From positions 682,001 through 746,000 of the forward strand of contig JAWSVE010000008.1 of NCBI GenBank assembly GCA_033852115.1: a stretch of 64,000 nt of DNA. The letters are read 5' to 3'. The DNA is from JAWSVE01 sp033852115. Lineage in GTDB: Bacteria > Pseudomonadota > Gammaproteobacteria > Pseudomonadales > Cellvibrionaceae. Shown here in pieces: positions 53,186-61,008 of this stretch (position 1 is the stretch's first letter; the number at the start of each line of letters is the position of its first letter). The position numbers and the translations under genes were made by a program. The notes beneath the pieces were generated by a model. The model did no database searches, was not told where the DNA came from, and worked only from the letters and a program-made list of their open reading frames with translations.

Positions 53186-54439
53186 ATGGCTGAACCCAAT
53201 CAAATCTCCTTGTTAATGCAGCGTATTGTAGAAAGGACCAACCTACAACGCGCGTTAAAACAAGTCCGACGCAATAAAGGCGCCCCCGGTGTTGACGGCA
53301 TGACGGTGGAAGGTTTACCGAAATACCTAAAACAACACTGGCTGCAACTACGCGAGCAACTGATTGCGGGACGCTACAAACCGCAACCTGTTAAACGCGT
53401 AGAAATTCCCAAAGCCAACGGCAAGATGCGTAAACTCGGCATACCCACGGTGGTCGACCGATTTATACAGCAAGCCATCGCGCAAGTACTCAGTGAGCAC
53501 TGGGAAACAGTTTTCCACCCTAGCAGCTTTGGGTTTCGCCCTAACAAATCAGCGCACCAAGCGATCCGTCATGTGCAGCACTTCGCGCGAGACGGCTATC
53601 GCATTGTCGTTGATTTAGATCTGGCGAGCTTCTTTGATGAAGTGAATCATGATCGTTTAATGGCGACACTTAAACGCACACACCCAGAATGCGATGTATT
53701 GCGGCTAATTAACCGCTACCTTAAAGCGCCGGTGCAACTTAACGACCAGCGAATAACATCGACAAAAGGTGTGCCACAAGGTGGGCCGCTATCCCCACTG
53801 CTCGCGAATATCGTGCTGAACGAACTGGATTGGGAATTAGACAAGCGGCAGCTACGATTCGCACGCTATGCTGACGACTGCCAAATACTGGTGGGCAGTT
53901 ATCGGGCCGGTGAGCGAGTCATGGCCAGTCTAACGCGCTTTATCGAAAAGACACTCAAGCTCAAAGTGAATCACGAGAAAAGTGCAGTGGCGGCGGTACA
54001 CAAACGAGGCTTCCTGGGATTTACATTGGCCCGCAAAGATAAGCGAATAAAAGTCAGTGATAAATCACTTTCAAAACTTAAAGCCACCGTGCGTACCGTT
54101 ACCCGTCGAACACGAGGCCGTTCGTTCAACTACATCCTAGAAGAGTTAAAGAAAAGCCTGCTTGGTTGGAAAGCGTACTTCGACATCAGCGAAGTTCTGA
54201 GCCCTCTGAAAGATGCAGACAAATGGATTCGACGTAAATTGCGATGTTATCTTTGGAAACAGTGGGGTAGATCGGGCTATCGGCGCTTAAGGCATTTAGG
54301 TGTCGATAGGTTCTTGGCTTGGAATACAGCCAAATCGGCCCACGGCCCTTGGCGTCTAAGTAAAAGCCCAGCGCTTTACTCCGCCCTTCCAAATAGATAC
54401 TTTAGGAGCTTGGGGCTGCCTGAATTGGCAGCAAGGTGA
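53186..54439 (+). CDS. ltrA: Group II intron reverse transcriptase/maturase
   Basis: 417 residues from ATG 53186 (GTG 53168 is an alternative, six residues earlier). RT blocks: LKQVRRNKGAPGVDGMTVEG, IPKANGKMRKLGIPTVVDR, SSFGFRPNKSAHQAI, VDLDLASFFDEVNHD, KGVPQGGPLSPLLANIVL, FARYADDCQILV (catalytic Y-A-D-D), VNHEKSAV and FLGFTL. A maturase domain X follows (LLGWKAYFDISEVLSPLKDADKWIRRKLR, given as LLGWKAYFDI and WIRRKLRCYLWKQW). No HNH endonuclease at the C-terminus. Needed for splicing and retrohoming of its host intron. Complete frame. Confidence 0.95.
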   Translation: MAEPNQISLLMQRIVERTNLQRALKQVRRNKGAPGVDGMTVEGLPKYLKQHWLQLREQLIAGRYKPQPVKRVEIPKANGKMRKLGIPTVVDRFIQQAIAQVLSEHWETVFHPSSFGFRPNKSAHQAIRHVQHFARDGYRIVVDLDLASFFDEVNHDRLMATLKRTHPECDVLRLINRYLKAPVQLNDQRITSTKGVPQGGPLSPLLANIVLNELDWELDKRQLRFARYADDCQILVGSYRAGERVMASLTRFIEKTLKLKVNHEKSAVAAVHKRGFLGFTLARKDKRIKVSDKSLSKLKATVRTVTRRTRGRSFNYILEELKKSLLGWKAYFDISEVLSPLKDADKWIRRKLRCYLWKQWGRSGYRRLRHLGVDRFLAWNTAKSAHGPWRLSKSPALYSALPNRYFRSLGLPELAAR

Positions 54440-54451
54440 AATTGATGATTT

Positions 54452-54528
54452 GAACCGCCGTGGTACGTGACCCGTATGCCCGGTGGTGTGGGAGGAGAGG
54501 CATCGTGAGGTGCCTCCCTATCCCGATT
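54452..54528 (+). ncRNA. Group II intron domains V and VI
   Basis: Domain V-like stem from GAACCGCCG to CCGGTGGTG with a central GTACG-TGA-C loop region, just 12 bp after the RT stop. Domain VI-like stem from GGAGAGGCA pairing with TGCCTCCC, and the 3' end CTATCCCGATT. Recognised by resemblance to bacterial introns with GAACCGCC... domain V. Confidence 0.7.
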
Positions 54529-54642
54529 CTATTTACAACATCATCCGAGACATGCATGTTCTTTGTTCAGCTGTCGTTTACGATCAGCTGCAACATACCA
54601 CTCACTCCCCTACAAAAGATTAGCATTATCTCCCAACTAGGT

Positions 54643-54793
54643 GCTTGTAGTGGGCAGCCCTTCCCAGACCTTCTGAGGCAGGACAGGCAATTGCTCCTGC
54701 ATTGCCCGCATACATTACATCCATGTAAATAACGCCGAAGAGAGCTACAGGGATGTATTAACGCGTGTCTGGGAAGGGCTGCCCGCTACAAGC
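54643..54793. repeat. 27-bp inverted repeat flanking 97 bp (cruciform or MITE-like)
   Basis: Arms at 54643-54669 and 54767-54793 match at 26 of 27 positions as inverted repeats. Inside are smaller palindromes (GCAGGA/TCCTGC, GGCAAT/ATTGCC, TTACAT/ATGTAA). No transposase and no clear target duplication. Sits between the intron and ftsH. Short frames across 54460-54732 look non-coding. Confidence 0.8.
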
Positions 54794-54859
54794 ATCGGCA
54801 CTACTAAGTACGGAACCTCACCAATTTTTTGAAGCGTTGAAAGCTTCAGTTGATATAAC

Positions 54860-56719
54860 TTAATTAACCTTCGTACCCAAAATCTCGTCGATCTCTAACC
54901 TTTCCAACGTTTCTTTCTTAAGCAGTGCATCGACCAATGTATCCAATTTATCTCGATTGTCACCCAGGATTTTGAGAGTGGTAATTTCTGCTTCACTGAT
55001 AATTCGACGGACTTCGCTATCAATTTTTTGCGCGGTGTCTTCGCTGAAATTTTTATCCTGCTGTATTTCGTAGCCGAGAAATGGGTGTTCTGTACCGGTT
55101 TTAAAATGCACCGGGCCCAATAGGTCGCTCATGCCCCATTGGGCCACCATCATCCTGGCAAGACGTGTTGCCTGTTCTAAATCATTGGCGGCACCCGAGC
55201 TGGTATTATTCAGTACAATTTTTTCCGCGCAGCGGCCACCTAACATAACGGATAGACGCGTCATTAAATACTCTTCGGTATAGTTGTGCCGATCTTCTTC
55301 TGGTAGTTGTTCGGTCACCCCAAGCGCACGTCCGCGGGGAATAATAGAGACCTGTCGTAAAGGATCGCTATGCGGTAGTAGCAGAGCGGTGAGAGCATGG
55401 CCGCTTTCATGCACGGCGGTGCGTTGTCGCTCCGAAGGATTGACCAAATCTTTGCGCTCGCTTCCCATGATGATTTTATCGTGGGCATCGTTAAAGTCAT
55501 CGCGACTGACTTTCTCTGCGTCGCGTCGAGCGGCTAGGAGTGCGGCTTCGTTCACCAGGTTTGCCAAATCCGCGCCGGAAAAACCCACCGTCATGCTAGC
55601 GATTTCTGCGACGTCGACATTACTTTCCAATGGGACCTTGCGCAAATGCACACTTAGAATATCTTTGCGAGCACTGTGTTGTGGTAACTCCAGCGTGACT
55701 TTGCGATCAAATCGTCCGGGGCGAAGAAGGGCCGGGTCGAGTACATCCGGACGATTGGTGGCGGCGAGTACGACGACGGCTTCATCCGCGCTAAAGCCAT
55801 CCATTTCCGCGAGAATTTGATTCAGCGTTTGTTCGCGCTCGTCGTTGCCTCCACCTAAACCTGTGCCTCGTACCCGGCCAACGGAATCAATTTCGTCGAC
55901 AAAAATAAGCGCCGGTGCCTTTTTGCGTGCATCGGTAAACATATCGCGTACGCGGGATGCACCAACGCCGACAAACATTTCAATAAATTCAGAACCGCTA
56001 ATACTAAAAAACGGTACGCCAGCTTCGTGTGCAGTGGCTTTCGCGAGTAAGGTTTTGCCTGTACCGGGCGGGCCCATTAATAAAATGCCACGAGGCATTT
56101 TTGCGCCGAGGCGGCGAAACTTTGCGGGATCTTTTAGGAAGTCGATAATTTCTTGCAAATCTTGCTTGGCGCTTTCGGCACCAGCCACGTCGTCAAAGCT
56201 GATTTGATTATCATTCGATTCAAATAAACGCGCTTTGGATTTCGAAAAACCAAATAATCCATCTTTGCTGCCACCGCCCATTCGTTGTTGCAGCATGCGA
56301 CTAGAGTAAATAAAAAAGCCGAGAATGAGCAACCAGGGAAGTACACCCAATAGCAACTGAAACCATCGTGGTTCCTCGGAGCTTACGGCTGTGATGGCAA
56401 CATTGTTGTCTTCGAGTAATTGCAGAAGGTCTGCATCATTTAGATTCGGTTTTACCGTAGTGAATTGAGCCGCTTGATCACTAGTGGGGTTGCGGTATTG
56501 GCCGCGAATTTGATCGCCCTTAAACGTGACCTCAGCCACGCGGCTGGCAATAACCGCTTGCTTAAACTCGCTATAGCCAATGCTCTCCGGTTTGGCTTCG
56601 GTCAAGCTCAACGCAAAATAATACACAGCAAAAAAAGCAAATAGCCACATTAACGTGTGGCTATCAAACGGTTTTGGTGGCGGAGTACTTTGGTTCGTTT
56701 GCTTGGGTGTATCAGCCAT
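54860..56719 (-). CDS. ftsH: ATP-dependent zinc metalloprotease FtsH
   Basis: 619 residues. Two N-terminal membrane helices (LMWLFAFFAVYYFALSL; LLLGVLPWLLILGFFIY) flank a periplasmic domain. AAA module: GPPGTGKT (Walker A), ALIFVDEIDSVG (Walker B), ATNRPDVLDPALLRPGRFDR. Zinc motif AVHESGH, then the third ligand region SGAANDLEQAT. Hexameric membrane protease for misfolded membrane and regulatory proteins. The neighbourhood (adenosine kinase, intron) is not the usual rlmE-ftsH-folP, so this may be an accessory copy. Cytosolic tail ends EILGTKVN. Confidence 0.92.
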   Translation of the reverse strand: MADTPKQTNQSTPPPKPFDSHTLMWLFAFFAVYYFALSLTEAKPESIGYSEFKQAVIASRVAEVTFKGDQIRGQYRNPTSDQAAQFTTVKPNLNDADLLQLLEDNNVAITAVSSEEPRWFQLLLGVLPWLLILGFFIYSSRMLQQRMGGGSKDGLFGFSKSKARLFESNDNQISFDDVAGAESAKQDLQEIIDFLKDPAKFRRLGAKMPRGILLMGPPGTGKTLLAKATAHEAGVPFFSISGSEFIEMFVGVGASRVRDMFTDARKKAPALIFVDEIDSVGRVRGTGLGGGNDEREQTLNQILAEMDGFSADEAVVVLAATNRPDVLDPALLRPGRFDRKVTLELPQHSARKDILSVHLRKVPLESNVDVAEIASMTVGFSGADLANLVNEAALLAARRDAEKVSRDDFNDAHDKIIMGSERKDLVNPSERQRTAVHESGHALTALLLPHSDPLRQVSIIPRGRALGVTEQLPEEDRHNYTEEYLMTRLSVMLGGRCAEKIVLNNTSSGAANDLEQATRLARMMVAQWGMSDLLGPVHFKTGTEHPFLGYEIQQDKNFSEDTAQKIDSEVRRIISEAEITTLKILGDNRDKLDTLVDALLKKETLERLEIDEILGTKVN

Positions 56720-56736
56720 ATTCGCTTCTTGGTTGG

Positions 56737-57738
56737 TTAACTAATAATTTGCTGTTTGATCTCGTCATGTTGTTCGGCGGGTAACCGTGGGCCAAACTGT
56801 GTTACCAGTTTAGCGGAGGCTAAGCTTGCGAGATTGCCGGCGGTGGTAAAATCATGACCGTGGGTAATAGCATAAAGAAACGCACCGGCAAACATGTCAC
56901 CCGCACCGTTGGTGTCGATGGCTTTAACCGGGTGAGAATCTATTTTGATTGTGTTTTCGCCATCGAATACCAATGCACCTTCAGCACCGAGCGTAATGGC
57001 AAACGTTTTTGTGTATTGCTTGATGGCTTCAGCTGCGGCTTCGATGCTCTCGGTTTGCGTGAATGCTTTGGCTTCGTCAGCATTACAAAATAATAAGTCG
57101 ACGCCGCCGCCAATCATTTCTTTTAGACCGTCTCCGAAAAACTGCACCATGGCAGGGTCGGATAAACTGAGTGACGTTTTCACGCCGTGACTTTCCGCTA
57201 GCTCGCGTAATTTAATGGCAGCGGATTTTCCGCTTTCTGATGAGACTTGATAACCCTCTATATAGACATACTGAGATTTCGCGACAGCGTCAGCGTGTAT
57301 CTCAATGTCTGATAGCTGTTCGCTGATGCCCAAAAAGGTATTCATGGTGCGCTCGGCATCGTCGGTAATCATCACCAAGCATTTGCCTGTGGTGCCAGCT
57401 TCTAAATTTCCGGTGTGGTGGTAATCAACCCCCGCATCGCGGAGGTCATCAATGTAAAACTGTCCGTTTTCATCGTCAGCCACTTTGCAAGAATAGAAAT
57501 TTTTTGCACCGAAGTAGCTGGCGGCGATGATGCTATTGCACGCAGAACCACCAGAGGCGCGCTTAGAGGCAACAAGGTGATCAGAAAAATGCTCAATCAA
57601 TGCTTGCTGGCGAGCTTCGTCGACTAGCGTCATGACTCCCTTATCAATACTTAGCGCGGCAAGGTCTGCGTCGCTGACTTCAATTTCGGTATCGACTAGC
57701 GCTGCACCCATACCGTAGATGTGGTAACCATCATTCAT
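56737..57738 (-). CDS. Adenosine kinase-like PfkB-family sugar kinase
   Basis: 333 residues from ATG 57738. PfkB signatures: GGSACNSIIAASYFGAKN, TTGKCLVMITDDAERTM, YIEGYQ, FCNADEAKAF, ITLGAEGALV and the catalytic D-T-N-G-A-G-D-M-F-A-G-A. Phosphorylates adenosine (or a similar nucleoside) with ATP. Cytosolic. 17 bp upstream of ftsH on the same strand: probable two-gene operon. Substrate is from family resemblance. Confidence 0.9.
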   Translation of the reverse strand: MNDGYHIYGMGAALVDTEIEVSDADLAALSIDKGVMTLVDEARQQALIEHFSDHLVASKRASGGSACNSIIAASYFGAKNFYSCKVADDENGQFYIDDLRDAGVDYHHTGNLEAGTTGKCLVMITDDAERTMNTFLGISEQLSDIEIHADAVAKSQYVYIEGYQVSSESGKSAAIKLRELAESHGVKTSLSLSDPAMVQFFGDGLKEMIGGGVDLLFCNADEAKAFTQTESIEAAAEAIKQYTKTFAITLGAEGALVFDGENTIKIDSHPVKAIDTNGAGDMFAGAFLYAITHGHDFTTAGNLASLASAKLVTQFGPRLPAEQHDEIKQQIIS

Positions 57739-57897
57739 CACAATGTGCCTTAATTCTGTCTGTTTTTATCGGGAGTCATTTCTCATTTAGTGGTCATTAT
57801 CACGTTTTCTGCGCGATGATGAAAGGCCGTGGAATGTGTCTCGATAATCTTTTCCCGGGCCAGTAAACTAGTCATCCCTTAATCATCCAGTATTACT

Positions 57898-60207
57898 ATG
57901 CCCGGCAAATCATCACGCACTCGCTCTCGCAAATCTAAGAAGCCTACACGCAGACGTCACAAGCCTAAGTCTCCAAGCTGGTGGCGTCGAGCGCTCAGTT
58001 ATTGGTGGCTGTGGCTATTGGTGCCTGCACTGCTGGGCAGTATCTGGGCCGCTTATTTGGATTGGGTGGTTCGAGATAAGTTTGAAGGAAAAAAATGGGC
58101 GCTGCCTGCCAGGGTTTATGCCCAACCTTTAGAACTCTACGCCGGACTGCCGCTACGCCTTAGTGAATTGGTGTCTGAACTGAACGCATTAGGTTATCAG
58201 CGTAATAGTCGAGTCACCAAAGCTGGCCGTTACTGGGTTGATGGCGCACAGGTTCAGCTATTTAGCCGTGGGTTTTCCTTTTGGGATGGCAGTGAGCAAC
58301 CCCAAGCGATGCGTGTGTCTTTCGATGGCGATGTTGTGAGTGCGTTGCACAACGCGGCGGGGCAAGACCTTGCCATTGTCCGTATTGAGCCACAGGAAAT
58401 TGGTGGGATTTACCCTGCCCACATGGAAGATAGGCTGCTTGTTAGGCTACAGGATATTCCGCCATTGTTAGGGGAAACGCTCATCGCTGTCGAGGATCGT
58501 CGCTTCCTTGAACACTTCGGTATTTCTCTGCGAGGCATTGCCCGTGCTGCCTACATGAACATGAAAGCAGGGCAGGTGGTCCAGGGCGGTAGTACCTTGA
58601 CCCAGCAGTTAGTGAAAAATTTTTACCTAAACCATGAACGCAGTTTAGTGCGCAAGTTCAATGAAGCAATTATGGCGATTTCGTTGGACTTCCATTACAG
58701 CAAGTCGGAAATATTAGAGACGTATCTGAATGAGGTGTACCTGGGGCAAAGTGGTGCTAGAGGTATCCATGGTTTTGCACTGGGCGCGCAACATTACTTC
58801 CGTCAACCGCTAAGGGAACTCAAAATTCACCAAATAGCGCTGTTGGTCGGCTTAGTGAAAGGGGCGTCCTACTACAACCCTTGGCGTAATCCGGAGCGTG
58901 CGACAGAGCGTCGGGATGTGGTTATTAGGCTGATGCGAGAAAACGATTTGATTAATCCGCTGGAAGCGGAGCTGGCGCTTAAACAACCGCTGGATGTGGT
59001 GGCAGAGAGTGCATCCAGTGTCTATAGCTACCCAGCTTTTATTGATTTGGTTAAACGTCAACTGCAAAGAGATTACGACGAAGACGATTTGCGAAGTGAA
59101 GGGCTTCGAGTGTTCACCACCCTATCTCCACGTGTTCAGAGTGCGGTCCAATCAGCGATATCCCAGCGCTTGAAGCGGTTAGAGAGCGACTATCAATTGG
59201 ATGCGAAGTCTTTACAGGGTGCAGCGATAGTGACGGATGTCGGTAGTGGAGAAGTCTTGGCTGTGGTGGGGGATCGGCAGGCGCGTGCATCAGGGTTCAA
59301 TCGGGCGCTGGACGCGAAACGGCCGATTGGCTCATTGGCGAAACCCGCTATTTATTTGGCGGCCCTAAACGATGCAGCACGGTACACCCTTATCACACCA
59401 ATTGATGATTCTGAGTTAAGTGTGTTCATTGATGGAAATAATATTTGGCAGCCCAAAAACTTTTCTTTGGAGTCACACGGCGTGATACCGCTCTATCAGG
59501 GGTTGGCGCAGTCCTATAATCAGGCCAGTGCACGTTTGGGGTACACGGTGGGTGTTGATACGGTGATTGATACGCTGCATTCTTTGGGGATCCAGGTCGA
59601 TATTCCTGAGTTACCAGCAATTCTCTTGGGCTCCATCGATTTGTCGCCAGCTGATGTGGTGGCGATGTATCAAACAATTGCCGCTGAAGGGGTATATACG
59701 CCGCAGCGAGCAATTCGTTCGGTATTAACGGCTGAGGGACAACCGTTGGCTCGCTATCCGTTGGACGCCGATATTCGCTTTGACCCCGCTACCGTGCAAC
59801 TCCTGCAATTCGCTTTACAAGCAACCATGCGAGAAGGCACAGGTAAGACCGTTTACAGGACGATCGATGAGAGGATTTCTATAGCGGGTAAGACTGGGAC
59901 AACTAACGATCAGCGTGATAGCTGGTTTGCAGGCTTCACAGGGGACCACCTCGCTGTGGTCTGGGTAGGCCGGGATGATAATGGTGCGACGCCGCTGACG
60001 GGAGCAACCGGTGCCATGCGGGTGTGGGGGGATATTTTTAACGACGTACCAACACGCTCGCTGGAGATTTTCCCCGACAAGCGAATTCAACGTTTTTGGG
60101 TTGATCCCGTACAAAATGGTCTAAGTAGGGAGCGCTGTCGGTCTGCGGTGGCAGTGCCTTTCATCAAGGGTAGTGAGCCGAAAGTGACAGTGCCTTGCAG
60201 GCATTGA
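57898..60207 (+). CDS. mrcB: Penicillin-binding protein 1B (bifunctional)
   Basis: 769 residues. Basic cytosolic tail (RSRKSKKPTRRRHKPK), one membrane helix (about 38-56), UB2H-like domain (YAQPLELYAGLPLRLSELVS, FDGDVVSAL), GT51 transglycosylase (about 165-335: VEDRRFLEHFGISLRGI, QGGSTLTQQLVKNF, ETYLNEVYLGQ) and transpeptidase (S-x-x-K in IGSLAKPA, SYN in QSYNQAS, KTGT in AGKTGTTND). Polymerises and crosslinks peptidoglycan; the UB2H docks LpoB. All catalytic motifs present. Start has no strong ribosome site. Confidence 0.95.
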   Translation: MPGKSSRTRSRKSKKPTRRRHKPKSPSWWRRALSYWWLWLLVPALLGSIWAAYLDWVVRDKFEGKKWALPARVYAQPLELYAGLPLRLSELVSELNALGYQRNSRVTKAGRYWVDGAQVQLFSRGFSFWDGSEQPQAMRVSFDGDVVSALHNAAGQDLAIVRIEPQEIGGIYPAHMEDRLLVRLQDIPPLLGETLIAVEDRRFLEHFGISLRGIARAAYMNMKAGQVVQGGSTLTQQLVKNFYLNHERSLVRKFNEAIMAISLDFHYSKSEILETYLNEVYLGQSGARGIHGFALGAQHYFRQPLRELKIHQIALLVGLVKGASYYNPWRNPERATERRDVVIRLMRENDLINPLEAELALKQPLDVVAESASSVYSYPAFIDLVKRQLQRDYDEDDLRSEGLRVFTTLSPRVQSAVQSAISQRLKRLESDYQLDAKSLQGAAIVTDVGSGEVLAVVGDRQARASGFNRALDAKRPIGSLAKPAIYLAALNDAARYTLITPIDDSELSVFIDGNNIWQPKNFSLESHGVIPLYQGLAQSYNQASARLGYTVGVDTVIDTLHSLGIQVDIPELPAILLGSIDLSPADVVAMYQTIAAEGVYTPQRAIRSVLTAEGQPLARYPLDADIRFDPATVQLLQFALQATMREGTGKTVYRTIDERISIAGKTGTTNDQRDSWFAGFTGDHLAVVWVGRDDNGATPLTGATGAMRVWGDIFNDVPTRSLEIFPDKRIQRFWVDPVQNGLSRERCRSAVAVPFIKGSEPKVTVPCRH

Positions 60208-60268
60208 AACGGCGGTGTTAATCGTTAAAGTGTGCTTGCCAGATCAGTTCCTTCATTGAGGTAAAAAG

Positions 60269-60676
60269 TTGAAACAATTGTCTCTTCATCGGTATTTAGT
60301 CAGCGTTGTTATTATCTCTTTGCTATTTGCCGGAGGTTGTACGTCGTATAGACCTGAATCGGCTGTGGTCGAGGATGAAACAGCCCCGGCTGGCAGAGTG
60401 TTGCCGACTAAGGCGAGCGATCAAATGTTAGTGCAGGCGCAGCAGGCCCTTAGCGGTGGCGATTCACAAAGCGCTATTGCTTTCGCCGAACGCGGTTTGC
60501 GCATCGATCGTCGTAACTCCGAGCTATATATGGTGTTGGCGAAGGCCTATACCAATATGGATGATTTAAATCGAGCTGCACAGTTCGCAGAGCAAGCGGT
60601 ACGGTTTGCTTCACCCGGTTCCGATGTAGAGCAAGCGTCGCGAGACTATTTAAGCTTTTTAAAAAAACGCAGGTAG
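60269..60676 (+). CDS. TPR lipoprotein downstream of PBP1B
   Basis: 135 residues. TTG start with GAGGT 7 nt upstream and no better ATG. Lipoprotein signal ending F-A-G-G-C (Cys about 24). Two tetratricopeptide-like helices pairs: LVQAQQALSGGDSQSAIAFAERGLRI, given as QALSGGDSQSAIAFAERGL, and LYMVLAKAYTNMDDLNRAAQFAEQA, given as AKAYTNMDDLNRAAQFAEQA. Follows mrcB by 61 bp; could assist PBP1B as outer-membrane Lpo-like factors do, but it is not LpoB. Confidence 0.8.
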   Translation: MKQLSLHRYLVSVVIISLLFAGGCTSYRPESAVVEDETAPAGRVLPTKASDQMLVQAQQALSGGDSQSAIAFAERGLRIDRRNSELYMVLAKAYTNMDDLNRAAQFAEQAVRFASPGSDVEQASRDYLSFLKKRR

Positions 60677-61008
60677 TTGCTGCTTTTTCACGAATTTGCC
60701 GCTGGCACAGGTCTTTACACCTCTTAAGCCTCCAGAAATGTGAAGTAGTTCACTTTTGATGCTAATATCCCGCAAGGTTAGCAATGGTATTCTAAGCGCG
60801 CGGACCTTTAGGGTCAGCAACAGCCTTCTAAGCGTTGCGACTTGCAATGGGCTCGTATAGTTGGGAGCAAGACCATCTTCACCTCAAATTTCCGTCAATT
60901 GCCCACAATTTGGCTACACTTCTAGAGTGTAGGTCCAGCTCTTCCTTCAGAACAACCGGGGATTGTGGACTGATGGGGATACTCGTTGACAAGTAGAATC
61001 GGACACCT
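60677..61008. other. 332-bp intergenic region before DUF1631 gene
   Basis: No supported gene. Contains small inverted repeats (GTGAA/GTTCAC near 60740) and no T-run terminator. Presumably holds the promoter of the DUF1631-PilZ pair. Confidence 0.4.

Larger units (their letters stand above)
52691..54528 (+). mobile_element. Group II intron
   Basis: About 1.84 kb. The 5' end starts GTGTGCC (boundary by the GUGYG rule, could shift 2 nt). Structured RNA runs from 52691 to about 53160, with RT/maturase from 53186 to 54439 in the domain IV position. Then a domain V-like hairpin (54452-54488) and domain VI-like hairpin (54489-54526), ending CCCGATT. All parts are in order and intact, so it may be active. 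The class is not assigned; the RT lacks an endonuclease domain, as in class C or D. Confidence 0.85.

Noticed and set aside
54460..54732. Open frame between intron and inverted repeat
   Set aside because: Covers intron domains V/VI and the left repeat arm; no coding signal.
55284..55820. 178-codon plus-strand frame opposite ftsH
   Set aside because: Antisense shadow rich in Ser/Arg, no ribosome site.
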